A stretch of DNA of 64,000 nt from Lactobacillus sp. ESL0677 (GCF_029392875.1 NZ_CP113946.1:1922001-1986000); one strand, 5' to 3'. Shown: positions 1-7,394, counted from the first letter of the stretch. Notes: a model not told the origin generated them from the letters alone. Numbers and translations are program-made.

Positions 1-59
1 ATTACTTTAAGCCAAGAATCTGTAATTAGATTAAAGTCTTTTTCAATCATCATCATCAT
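1..59 (-). CDS. cse1: Cse1/CasA (Cas8e) of type I-E Cascade, N-terminus only
   Basis: Reading leftward from position 59 the frame gives four Met codons, then I-E-K-D-F-N-L-I-T-D-S-W-L-K-V up to the window edge. The FNLIT-x-x-W pattern is the usual start of Cse1/CasA, the large Cascade subunit that recognises the PAM. It overlaps the 3' end of cas3 by about 17 bases in another frame; the run of Asp codons ending Cas3 is the run of ATGs opening Cse1. The true start is unclear: the weak AAAGG just upstream (60-64) favours the third or fourth ATG (53 or 50). Its position directly after cas3 fits a cas3-cse1-cse2-cas7-cas5-cas6e-cas1-cas2 operon leaving the window. Only about 19 residues are visible. 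Confidence 0.8.
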   Translation of the reverse strand, partial: MMMMIEKDFNLITDSWLKV

Positions 60-2793
60 CCTTTGTATAACTTAAACCAAACTGCTCAGAATACTGCAAT
101 TTCCACTTACCAAGAGTAGTTGTTAAATTTTCATCTAATGGCAAGGCTAAGGCACCTTTGAGCAAAACACTATTTTGCCAATCGGCACAGTATTTATTAG
201 TAAGTTTTTCTAAGCGTTTAATTACCGCTTCAATTTCATTAGTATACTGGGTAATTGCAGTTGGTAGTCTGATTACTTGCTCTGAAATATCATAATCTGA
301 AACCTGAGCTAAATCTTGACCATTAATTAAAAAGTTGCCCTTAGCTATATGCTTAAGCAAAATAACTTCAATTGTTTCCTGAATATCGCGGACAGACGCA
401 CTAGCCTTTTGTTCATCCTTATCAACATCTAATTGATCATAATTCAGCCAGCCATGAATTGATTCTTCAGGGTCAGGATCATTAATTTGAAAATTACCGG
501 CTTTTTGTTCCTCTTTTTCAATATAAAGATCAAATTCTTCTTTTGCTTTTTCAATTCCAGCAACTTTAGAATCAGTTTTAGGATTATAAACTTGCTGGAC
601 AAGATTAGAAATATCATCAGGTAACGTAATAGTATCTGGCAAAAAATGATCCGTCTTCATTAACAAATATTTATGATAAATGCTCTCATTGGCTGCGCCA
701 TAATCGCCAAAATCGTTAATTCCCATCACATAAAGTTGTGGCTGCTCTAAATTTTTCGGTCTAGTAATTTCATGGCGATGCAAACGCCCTGCCCGCTGCA
801 AAATCAAATCAATTGGTGCAATATCTGTATAAAGAACATCAAAGTCAATATCCAAAGATTGCTCTAAAACCTGTGTCCCAATTACAACTAATTTTTTTGG
901 TCTCTTACCTTTTTTGCCAATCGCATTTTGCAATTTTGTTTCCTGTGCTGTACGTTCTGGCGCTAAAAAGGCAGAATGTAAAACCATGAATTCTACATCG
1001 GATTGCGCAACTAATTTAGCCAATGATTGTGCGCGTTTAACTGTATTTACAATAACTCCAGCAATCCCACCAGCTTTTATCTTATTTAAAATAGCAGCTA
1101 CCAATTCATCATCAGGTAAATTAATTCTTTCAACCTGCAACTTTTGTACTTTCTGGTCGCTTTGACCAGGGAATTCTGAAATTTGCTTTAACTGACAGCC
1201 ATCCAGAATACTTACTAATGGATATGCTTGATTGTTTTCCCAATCAGCAGGCGCCTTAAATTTTGAAGCAAATTGCCAACCATACTTACCAATTAAATAT
1301 GATTGAATCAATAACCTTCTCTTTTCTGTTGGCAATGTTGCTGACAGAATTACAATCGGAACATGGTATGTACCTAGCCATGTGATTGCCTTATACAAAT
1401 ATTGACTCATGTATGCATCATAAGCATGGACCTCATCAATCACAACTACTTTGCCGCTCAAACCTAAATGCTTTAAAAACAAATGCTTTTGCTTTAATCC
1501 CATCGAAAGCAGATTATCAATCGTACCAATCGTGAACTTAGTCAGGATAGTCTTTTTCCCAGAAAACCAGCTATTAACTGTAACAGCTCCAGTATCTGTA
1601 TCATCTGCCACATTTTCCGCATCAGGTAGCCTTTTATATTCGCTATTAAACGCTTTTTTACTGTGCATTAATTCAATTGAAAAATCACCGTGTTGCTCAT
1701 CAGATAGTTTTTGCAGCCAATACCCAACTCGACTAAACATTCCATTACTAGTTGCCTGTGTTGGCAAACCCATAAATAATCCATCTGCGCCGGTAATATA
1801 AGCTAACTGTTCAGCAGCAACTAGTGCAATCTCTGTTTTACCTAGGCCCATTGGCGCTTCGACAATGATCATACCCGGATCAGTCGTTTCACCAATTGCT
1901 TTAGTTATTGCCTTTTGAACTGGTCTTGCTTTAAACTGCCATCTCTTTTCATACGGGTCAGTTGCTTCAGAAACTTTTTGTGGCTCCCATTCATCGCCAA
2001 GATACCAATTGCGCATCGCCTGTTCAAAACGCTCTTCCATATTTAAATCATGCCAAGTTTGATCTAGTCTAATTAACGGAAAGAGCTCTTCACCATTATG
2101 TGTGCGCTCACTTGAAGCTAGCCAATCAGCCATAATTATTAGGCCTTCCAATATCACAGCTTGCGGTTGAGTAATGTCCGGAATATCTGCAACACTTTGA
2201 TAACCTGCAATTGCTAAGCCATATTCAAACAATTCTTTTTGGACTTGCCGCCAAGGCGTTTTTAGGATTTCATTTTGATCACTTTGATAATAATTTGCTG
2301 TATGACTCCTAATTTCATCATACGGAGTGGTTGACTCAGGCTTACCATGATGGCCGCCAATCAATGCAGCCACATTTTCTGGCACACCAAATTTTAGTAA
2401 TAAAGCTTCTCCAGCTCGGTTATGTGGAGATTCTCTTCGGAGCGACAATTCCAAATTATTAAGGTCAGAGAAGCCTTGCCTGATTAGCCTTTCAATCAAA
2501 GCATTATCTAAATCATCATCATGAATATATGCCTTTTTAGTTTGAAAAGCTGGTGTGGCTTTGCCAAAGTCGTGGATAAAGCCCAAGAACTTGACCAATT
2601 TATGAATTTCGTCATCAGACAAATTTCCTTTTAAAAATTGACGTTGATTATTAGATAACCAATGATTATATAAAAAATTAATTACATTTTTAGTATCTGT
2701 TAAGTGAGCAATCAATGGTAACCATTTTTGTTGCCCATCTTCTGTATTTTTCTTTGCCCATAATGCTAAAGTTTTACTTGATAAAGCTGTCAT
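43..2793 (-). CDS. cas3: CRISPR-associated helicase/nuclease Cas3 (type I-E)
   Basis: Cas3 is recruited by target-bound Cascade, nicks the displaced strand with its HD domain and degrades DNA while translocating. The product is about 916 residues, normal for a full-length HD-helicase Cas3. Visible motifs: HD pair at about 75-76 (GFIHDFGK), histidines at about 149-150 (GGHHGKP), MADWLAS at about 222, Walker A APMGLGKT at about 314-321, DEVH box at about 454, SAT motif at about 485, and the C-terminal RecA motif ending QRAGRLHRH. The C-terminus ends in poly-Asp. A GTG at 2796 and an ATG at 2793 both lie a suitable distance from the Shine-Dalgarno AAGGAG (2804-2809); ATG is preferred here. The gene looks intact. 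It is preceded by a sigma-A promoter and a mini-CRISPR that may regulate it. Confidence 0.97.
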   Translation of the reverse strand: MTALSSKTLALWAKKNTEDGQQKWLPLIAHLTDTKNVINFLYNHWLSNNQRQFLKGNLSDDEIHKLVKFLGFIHDFGKATPAFQTKKAYIHDDDLDNALIERLIRQGFSDLNNLELSLRRESPHNRAGEALLLKFGVPENVAALIGGHHGKPESTTPYDEIRSHTANYYQSDQNEILKTPWRQVQKELFEYGLAIAGYQSVADIPDITQPQAVILEGLIIMADWLASSERTHNGEELFPLIRLDQTWHDLNMEERFEQAMRNWYLGDEWEPQKVSEATDPYEKRWQFKARPVQKAITKAIGETTDPGMIIVEAPMGLGKTEIALVAAEQLAYITGADGLFMGLPTQATSNGMFSRVGYWLQKLSDEQHGDFSIELMHSKKAFNSEYKRLPDAENVADDTDTGAVTVNSWFSGKKTILTKFTIGTIDNLLSMGLKQKHLFLKHLGLSGKVVVIDEVHAYDAYMSQYLYKAITWLGTYHVPIVILSATLPTEKRRLLIQSYLIGKYGWQFASKFKAPADWENNQAYPLVSILDGCQLKQISEFPGQSDQKVQKLQVERINLPDDELVAAILNKIKAGGIAGVIVNTVKRAQSLAKLVAQSDVEFMVLHSAFLAPERTAQETKLQNAIGKKGKRPKKLVVIGTQVLEQSLDIDFDVLYTDIAPIDLILQRAGRLHRHEITRPKNLEQPQLYVMGINDFGDYGAANESIYHKYLLMKTDHFLPDTITLPDDISNLVQQVYNPKTDSKVAGIEKAKEEFDLYIEKEEQKAGNFQINDPDPEESIHGWLNYDQLDVDKDEQKASASVRDIQETIEVILLKHIAKGNFLINGQDLAQVSDYDISEQVIRLPTAITQYTNEIEAVIKRLEKLTNKYCADWQNSVLLKGALALPLDENLTTTLGKWKLQYSEQFGLSYTKDDDDD

Positions 2794-2838
2794 CACTTTA
2801 AATCTCCTTAGTTTATTTTTTTATTAATTATTAAGTTC

Positions 2839-2867
2839 AATATATACTCTTACACGCCTCGTTGCAA
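2839..2867 (-). promoter_or_regulatory. Predicted sigma-A promoter of cas3
   Basis: On the minus strand TTGCAA (2862-2867) and TATATT (2839-2844) are separated by exactly 17 bases, a near-consensus sigma-A promoter. Transcription would start around 2832-2836, about 35-40 nt before the cas3 start codon. The A/T-rich stretch 2811-2835 immediately downstream is the one matched by the spacer of the mini-CRISPR at 2922-2999. Confidence 0.7.
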
Positions 2868-2876
2868 GCGCTTTAA
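2862..2876 (+). promoter_or_regulatory. Candidate cre (CcpA) site overlapping the cas3 -35 box
   Basis: TTGCAAGCGCTTTAA fits the catabolite-responsive-element consensus WTGNAANCGNWNNCW at every defined position except one (A for the penultimate C). It shares the TTGCAA that serves as the cas3 -35 box, so binding of CcpA would be expected to block the promoter. The match is by eye only; AAGCGCTT at its centre is also a perfect palindrome. Confidence 0.4.
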
Positions 2877-2893
2877 AAATAATTTTAAATAAA

Positions 2894-2919
2894 TGGGCTA
2901 AGTATGACGCTATAGCCCA
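2894..2919 (-). terminator. Hairpin followed by T-rich tract, probable terminator of the mini-CRISPR RNA
   Basis: The arms TGGGCTA (2894-2900) and TAGCCCA (2913-2919) form a 7-bp stem with a 12-nt loop. On the minus strand it is followed by TTTATTT. It lies just downstream of the second relic repeat and just upstream of the cas3 promoter, so it would end an RNA starting at the mini-CRISPR and insulate cas3 from it. Confidence 0.5.
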
Positions 2920-2921
2920 GA

Positions 2922-2999
2922 AATTAGCCCCCACAAATGTGGGGAATACCATATTTTTATTTATTATTAACGGATGACCCTCATTATTATGAGGAATAC
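2922..2999 (-). CRISPR. Two-repeat degenerate mini-CRISPR upstream of cas3 (candidate cas-regulating crRNA-like gene)
   Basis: Two diverged copies of the type I-E repeat (2972-2999 and 2922-2949, read on the minus strand) enclose a 22-nt spacer (2950-2971), shorter than the 33-nt spacers of the main array. The decay is not random. The first repeat keeps a 6-bp stem by paired changes (CCTCAT/ATGAGG in place of CCCCAC/GTGGGG) and keeps seven of eight bases of the expected 5' handle (GGTCATCC against GGTGATCC). The second keeps its full CCCCAC/GTGGGG stem but has lost the distal tail, which a single crRNA does not need. A perfect -10 box stands 7 nt before the first repeat and a terminator-like hairpin follows the second. 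The spacer resembles the cas3 start region (18 of 22 positions). That this is a CreR-type regulator is inference; it could also be a dead remnant of the main array. Confidence 0.7.
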
Positions 3000-3006
3000 A
3001 TCTTTA

Positions 3007-3015
3007 ATTATACCA
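3007..3015 (-). promoter_or_regulatory. Extended -10 promoter for the mini-CRISPR
   Basis: On the minus strand TGGTATAAT gives a consensus TATAAT (3007-3012) with a TG extension. Start of transcription is expected at about 2999-3001, the very first base of the first relic repeat. No convincing -35 box is seen 16-18 nt upstream, which is common for extended -10 promoters. Confidence 0.5.
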
Positions 3016-3089
3016 TCTTCAAATAATGTTGCTTCCTTATCCAAATTGACCCAGACAACCTCTCTAAGCAGGATTCATATATTTCTGAC

Positions 3090-3518
3090 TTGCTTTACAA
3101 TCTGGCATTACCTGGTACTTTATTCTTGATCATCATTTCAGTAAGGTTGCTAATACCATTTCGCCAAGTTTGTAACTGGGACTTAGTATTAACCGAAAAT
3201 GGGTACCCGGTAATTAACGTTAATCCTTCCAAAAAAGCTCGAGATAAATACATGATGGCATTAGCCACAGCAGAAGCGCCAGAAAATGACCCTCAACCAT
3301 TTAGAGAACTAATCACTGATTACGTTGAAAAAGAATTAGACTGCAGAATTAAAACTCTGCAGTTAAATGAGAAATATACTCAAGAAGCAGAAGAATCATT
3401 TAATCGTAGTGGAATAGACTGGGATAAATTAGAAAAAGAAAGACTTGCGCAAGCAGAATTAGCATCACAATACAAGGCGCAAAAAGGACTTAAACAAGAT
3501 GTCCCCGAATTAGAATGA
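3090..3518 (+). pseudogene. C-terminal remnant of a Fic-family protein
   Basis: The open frame encodes up to 142 residues. From about residue 29 it reads W-D-L-V-L-T-E-N-G-Y-P-V-I-N-V followed by R-D-K-Y-M-M-A-L-A-T-A, resembling the helices that follow the Fic active site in Fic/DOC AMP-transferases. The catalytic HPFxDGNGR motif and all N-terminal parts are missing and there is no good ribosome binding site at the first Met, so it cannot be a working Fic enzyme. It sits between the mini-CRISPR and the main CRISPR array, on the opposite strand to both, and ends at a strong terminator (3543-3572). Family assignment is by eye and moderate; the first 28 residues may be out-of-frame noise. Confidence 0.55.
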
Positions 3519-3542
3519 AATTCTATAAATTATTGAATAGCA

Positions 3543-3572
3543 AAAATAGCTCAGGAAAGCCTGAGCTATTTT
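3543..3572 (+). terminator. Rho-independent terminator after the Fic remnant
   Basis: Perfect 13-bp inverted repeat AAAATAGCTCAGG / CCTGAGCTATTTT with an AAAG loop and T-rich flank; usable on both strands. It ends the Fic-like frame and, on the minus strand, lies downstream of the CRISPR array. Confidence 0.85.
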
Positions 3573-3610
3573 GTTACTTTATTTAAATATATGCTTGATA
3601 AGACAAGGTA

Positions 3611-3674
3611 GCATAAAACTGAAGTGATGTGCATCACCTGCCGGTAGCAGTCGTAATCGACTGCTGTTTTATGC
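3611..3674. ncRNA. Three-way-junction palindromic element of unknown function
   Basis: A 9-bp closing stem GCATAAAAC (3611-3619) / GTTTTATGC (3666-3674) encloses two further hairpins: GTGAT-GTGC-ATCAC (3624-3637) and AGCAGTCG-TAAT-CGACTGCT (3646-3665). All three stems are perfect, with junction lengths of 4, 8 and 0 nt. No T-run follows, so it is not a simple terminator. It stands alone between the Fic-remnant terminator and the oldest end of the CRISPR array. It could be a small structured RNA, the folded end of a lost mobile element or a protein-binding site; the sequence does not decide. Confidence 0.45.
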
Positions 3675-3755
3675 AAATAGATACTTCTCAGATTAGTTTT
3701 TTAGAGGTTATTTTTATCCTGCTTCAATCACAACATTTAATAGGATTAATTTTTA

Positions 3756-4689
3756 ACCCTCACCAGTGTGGGGAATACAGAATGTTATTTTTAGAATACA
3801 CCATAGAATCACCCCCACCTCTGTAGGGAATACCTCAATACCTACCCATTGATCACCGTCAATGTCAGGATCACCCCCATGCATGTGGGGAATACACTGC
3901 CGTTAGTCCCAGTATCCAAGGGTTCATAGGATTACCCCCACGCTTGTGGGGAATACTAAGTGTCAAAGATAGTGAGTAAGCAGTACAAAGGATCACCCCC
4001 ACCCATGTGGGGAATACGCCAGTGGCGACATGAACGGTGGCTCGTCAGCAGGATCACCCCCACGCTTGTGGGGAATACCATAAGCAGCCTTAATTTGACG
4101 ATCACTATAAAGGATCACCCCCACCCATGTGGGGAATACCACATTACCCTCAGCAACAACCTCACCAAAAACGGATCACCCCCATGCATGTGGGGAATAC
4201 TGACACAACTAGTTAGCAGTAACACTGTACCAGGGATCACCCCCACGCTTGTGGGGAATACTTAAATACCAAGCTAGAAGAAGCCAAAAATAAAGGATCA
4301 CCCCCACGCTTGTGGGGAATACAAAAGGCGCTATCTTAAAAGGTAGCGCCCCGCAGGATCACCCCCACGCTTGTGGGGAATACCGCTGCCGTCTGGATTA
4401 AGCCCGTTAATTTTCAGGATCACCCCCACGCTTATGGGGAATACATCTTTTAAGATATTGAGCAAATTATTACTTAGGGATCACCCCCACGTCTGTGGGG
4501 AATACTGATATCTAGTATCTGAATTTATTCATTGCTTCAGGATCACCCCCACGTCTGTGGGGAATACCTAACCATGTTATCAGTTTCGACGATTTAGGCG
4601 GGATCACCCCCACGTCTGTGGGGAATACTTGTTGAAACTAACAATGGCAGTATAGGCTCAAGGATCACCCCCACGTCTGTGGGGAATAC
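3756..4689 (-). CRISPR. Type I-E CRISPR array, 16 repeats and 15 spacers
   Basis: Fifteen 28-nt repeats start at 3806, 3868, 3929, 3990, 4051, 4112, 4173, 4234, 4295, 4356, 4417, 4478, 4540, 4601 and 4662; one badly decayed copy is at 3756-3778. Spacers are 33 nt except 34 nt at 3834-3867 and 4506-4539 and a 27-nt gap at 3779-3805. On the minus strand the repeat begins GTATTCCCC and ends GGTGATCC, the Lactobacillus type I-E form. Decayed repeats at the low-coordinate end put the leader at the high-coordinate end, so the array is transcribed leftward toward cas3. The loop differs among repeats: GTCT in the four leader-side copies, mostly GCTT with some CCAT and TGCATG forms farther away, while stems are kept. 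No spacer could be matched to a source by reading. Confidence 0.98.
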
Positions 4690-4800
4690 AGTAAAAGATC
4701 CCAGCTATATCAGTATCCTTAAAATGGAGAATACACTTTTTTCATTGGTTTGTAAATTTTAATTTATGATTACTTATCTTTAAAACTTTATCTATTGTCC
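4690..4800 (-). promoter_or_regulatory. CRISPR leader
   Basis: A/T-rich sequence beside the leader-end repeat. It carries a partial repeat-like GTATTCTCC (4726-4734, minus strand) 36 nt from the first repeat, forming an inverted repeat with a nearby GGATAC. It should hold the array promoter and the adaptation signals. It reaches almost to the eamA stop codon, with no terminator seen between, so read-through from that gene is possible. Confidence 0.6.
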
Positions 4801-4805
4801 AAGCT

Positions 4806-5714
4806 CTAGGAATTTCTTTTCTTCTTAGGCGTAATATTCAGCGCCATCGCTGCAGCAACTACCAAAAGGGCGCCAAGCCAATCAAGTGGCGTCATAATTA
4901 AGCCGAAGCACAAAACGGATCCAATCGTTGCGGACAATGGCTCAAAAGCATCAAGCAAGCTAGCCGTCGATGCCTTAATGAATCGCAGTGAGTTAGTCAT
5001 CAATTGAAACGGAATAAGAGTACCAATCACAATTACTACAGCGACGGACAACCAAACTTGTCCTGTTAAATGCGTATGTGGCCAGACTGGATGAATAATT
5101 GTCAAACAAATTCCAGCAGAGAGTAATCCCCATCCTGTGACCACCAAACTAGAAACGCGGTGCAATACATTAATTGGAATTAAAGTGTTAGTTGCCACGC
5201 CAACTGCGGCTAACAGTCCCCACATAAGTACTTCGGGTGTAATCGCCAAATGACTGAAATCACCGTGTGTTGCAAGCAAAATAACACCAATAAATGCCGT
5301 GATTGCGGCTAGCATATCTAACATACGCAGAGTTTGCTGATGGCGAATGATTAAGTAAGCCATCACAAAAAACGGCCCAATAAATTGCAGGATTGTTGCA
5401 ATCGCCGGATTGGCTTTTTGCACGGTAATAAAATAAAACAACTGCACTGGCAACAAGCCAAAAATACCGTACGCGATAATTACCCACGCATCATGCTTAT
5501 TTTTCATTGTTGCTATCGGCTTTTGGTCAACAACCCCAGCAACTATTAATAAAACCACACCCGAAACCACCATGCGCATTTGTGTAAGCCAAATTGGTGT
5601 GATTTCTGGACTAATGTTAAATAATGACTTGGCAAATAGCCCCGAAATCCCCCACATAACACAGGCTAAGCCCGCAAGAAAGGCCCACAAATGTCTCTTC
5701 TTAGCTGATACCAT
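4806..5714 (-). CDS. EamA/DMT-superfamily transporter
   Basis: A 302-residue, very hydrophobic protein with about ten predicted membrane helices in two EamA halves. It opens K-K-R-H-L-W-A-F-L-A-G, with the typical MWGISGLFAK in helix 1, and has basic residues at the C-terminus (PKKKRNS). The family exports small metabolites or amino acids; the substrate cannot be read from sequence. It is monocistronic, separated from tenA by a bidirectional terminator (5790-5809), and its 3' end abuts the CRISPR leader. Confidence 0.9.
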   Translation of the reverse strand: MVSAKKRHLWAFLAGLACVMWGISGLFAKSLFNISPEITPIWLTQMRMVVSGVVLLIVAGVVDQKPIATMKNKHDAWVIIAYGIFGLLPVQLFYFITVQKANPAIATILQFIGPFFVMAYLIIRHQQTLRMLDMLAAITAFIGVILLATHGDFSHLAITPEVLMWGLLAAVGVATNTLIPINVLHRVSSLVVTGWGLLSAGICLTIIHPVWPHTHLTGQVWLSVAVVIVIGTLIPFQLMTNSLRFIKASTASLLDAFEPLSATIGSVLCFGLIMTPLDWLGALLVVAAAMALNITPKKKRNS

Positions 5715-5789
5715 TTCTAACTCTTCTTTTTTATTTTAACTTACCTATAATAACAAAAATCCCGATTAAGCTAAACTAGCAACTAAAAA

Positions 5790-5809
5790 AAGCATGACCA
5801 TTCATGCTT
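5790..5809. terminator. Terminator between tenA and eamA
   Basis: AAGCATGA (5790-5797) and TCATGCTT (5802-5809) flank a 4-nt loop; A-run and T-run on the two sides make it usable in both directions. It ends the leftward mleR-tenA transcript. Confidence 0.85.
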
Positions 5810-5824
5810 TTTTGTTCGCCAACT

Positions 5825-6487
5825 TTAAGACCAACGCTCTTGTTTATACGCCATCTGCCAAAATTGCAATTCATAATAACTGCTACGAACAAATGCCAGT
5901 TGCATCTTTTCACGTTCACTTGCAGAGCTGGAATCAGCTAGCGAGTTGGTTAAGCGCAAAATCCGTTTCACATTAGTCGCATACCAATCGCCATCATAAG
6001 TATCAATCCACTCTTGGTAATAGGAAACTGGCGACCCCGAATCTGCTAATTTTTGGCCAATTTCCTGATACAACCAGTAACATGGCACAAGGGACGCAAC
6101 TGTTGGACCAATTCCATCCCTTTCCAAAGTCATGTCCAAATGATTAACGTAAGCATACGCTGTTGGTGCAATCGGTGTTTGGGCAATTTCATCCGGCGTA
6201 ATTTTCAATTGCTCGAAGAAGCGCTCACGTACCGCCATTTCACTATCCTTTAAGTCTTGAGCTCCAGCAAGCAAAAATTCTTTAGTTTGCTGATCAGATG
6301 TTTTGGCCGCAATTGCGCGATGAAACTTACTAAATTCATTTAGATAATACCTGTCTTGCAATAAGTAAAAACGGAATTTAGTCATTGGTAATTCCCCGCT
6401 TTTTAATTCCTGCACAAATGGGTGTACCATACTCTTTTGCCATAAACTATTTGCCGCTTGGTGCAATTGGTCTGTAAATTCTGTCAT
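5825..6487 (-). CDS. tenA: TenA-family thiaminase II / aminopyrimidine hydrolase
   Basis: TenA hydrolyses degraded thiamine to recover the hydroxymethylpyrimidine moiety. From M-T-E-F-T-D-Q-L the protein is 220 residues, the family norm. Visible signatures: LLQDRYYL (acidic substrate-binding residue), LVPCYWLY (active-site Cys) and YELQFW near the C-terminus (catalytic Glu). An upstream in-frame extension to 6550 is less likely because GGAG stands 9 nt before the ATG at 6487. It follows mleR by 13 nt and shares its transcript, while the thiamine synthesis operon lies 4 kb away under a riboswitch; no THI box precedes tenA. Confidence 0.93.
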   Translation of the reverse strand: MTEFTDQLHQAANSLWQKSMVHPFVQELKSGELPMTKFRFYLLQDRYYLNEFSKFHRAIAAKTSDQQTKEFLLAGAQDLKDSEMAVRERFFEQLKITPDEIAQTPIAPTAYAYVNHLDMTLERDGIGPTVASLVPCYWLYQEIGQKLADSGSPVSYYQEWIDTYDGDWYATNVKRILRLTNSLADSSSASEREKMQLAFVRSSYYELQFWQMAYKQERWS

Positions 6488-6500
6488 ATCATTCTTCTCC

Positions 6501-7394
6501 TTAACTACATAAATTTTGCCGTAAAATTGCCAATAACTGCTGTTCGTCACTTGTTAATCGGTGAGTTTTGCGATAAGCAACTGACATATAAAAGTGTGGC
6601 TGCTTAGGGTCTGTTAGGTTAACCGTGCACAGTTGATCCGTCTTACTTAACGCAGTCTGCGTTAAAAAGCCGATGCCCAAATTTTGCCGCACCATTGCCT
6701 TCAATATTTGAATATCATTGGCTTTATAAATAATACGGGGCTTAATCTGGGCTCTTTTACATAGTTGTTTAAATGCCTGCTCGTGAACAAAAACATTGCT
6801 TAACGTGATAAACGGTTGCTTTTTTAAATCTGTAAAGGATACTGACTTTTGTTTAGCCAAAGGATGTTCAGGTGCGACCACAACCTTAAACTCGGTTTTG
6901 GCAAACAAATTAACATGCAACTGGTCATTAAATGTTGGTGCGATTGAACCTAGCAATGCCATTTCTAAGTCGCCCGATTCCAAGAGTTCCTGCAAATGTG
7001 ACGAGCCCGCCTCAATCGTTTCTAGTGAATTGGTTAATCCCGCCTTAAATAATTCCGGAAAAATTTGCGGGAAATAATAGTTACCAATAATCGGTGGCAA
7101 CCCCAACCTAATTACCTGACGCTCAATCTGCGCAATTTCGCGCTTAGTCAAATCTAATTCCGCTAAAATTGACCGCGCATGCGGCGCTAGTTGCTGACCT
7201 GTCGGTGTCGGCCGCAACTGCTGGTGTGAATGATCTCGCACCAGTAAGCTAGTCTGAAAATCATTCTCAAGTCGTTTAATTGCTAGTGTTAACGTTGGCT
7301 GTGACACACCACAATCCTTAGCTGCTTGCGAGAAGCTGCGCTTTTCTAAAATTGTTAAAAAATACATCAAGTCCTTAACGTTCAATGAATCCAA
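6501..7394 (-). CDS. mleR: LysR-family regulator, probable MleR activator of malolactic genes
   Basis: A 297-residue LysR protein: N-terminal winged HTH (LNVKDLMYFLTILEKRSFS, then SQPTLTLAIKRLE) and a C-terminal LysR substrate-binding domain. It is divergent from the malolactic enzyme gene, the classic mleR arrangement, so L-malate is the likely co-inducer. The best start is a TTG at 7394 behind GGGGTGAG. A perfect 12-bp palindrome lies in the shared intergenic region. The assignment to MleR rests on neighbourhood. Confidence 0.85.
   Translation of the reverse strand: MDSLNVKDLMYFLTILEKRSFSQAAKDCGVSQPTLTLAIKRLENDFQTSLLVRDHSHQQLRPTPTGQQLAPHARSILAELDLTKREIAQIERQVIRLGLPPIIGNYYFPQIFPELFKAGLTNSLETIEAGSSHLQELLESGDLEMALLGSIAPTFNDQLHVNLFAKTEFKVVVAPEHPLAKQKSVSFTDLKKQPFITLSNVFVHEQAFKQLCKRAQIKPRIIYKANDIQILKAMVRQNLGIGFLTQTALSKTDQLCTVNLTDPKQPHFYMSVAYRKTHRLTSDEQQLLAILRQNLCS

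Noticed and set aside
3629..3826. 65-codon frame between the Fic remnant and the array
   Set aside because: Crosses the three-way-junction element and a CRISPR repeat; no start signal.
3960..4265. 101-codon frame with a repeating DHPHPCGEY-like pattern
   Set aside because: It is translation of CRISPR repeats and spacers, not a repeat protein.
4707..4734. A seventeenth CRISPR repeat at the leader end
   Set aside because: Only about nine bases (GTATTCTCC) match and the spacing is wrong; treated as part of the leader.
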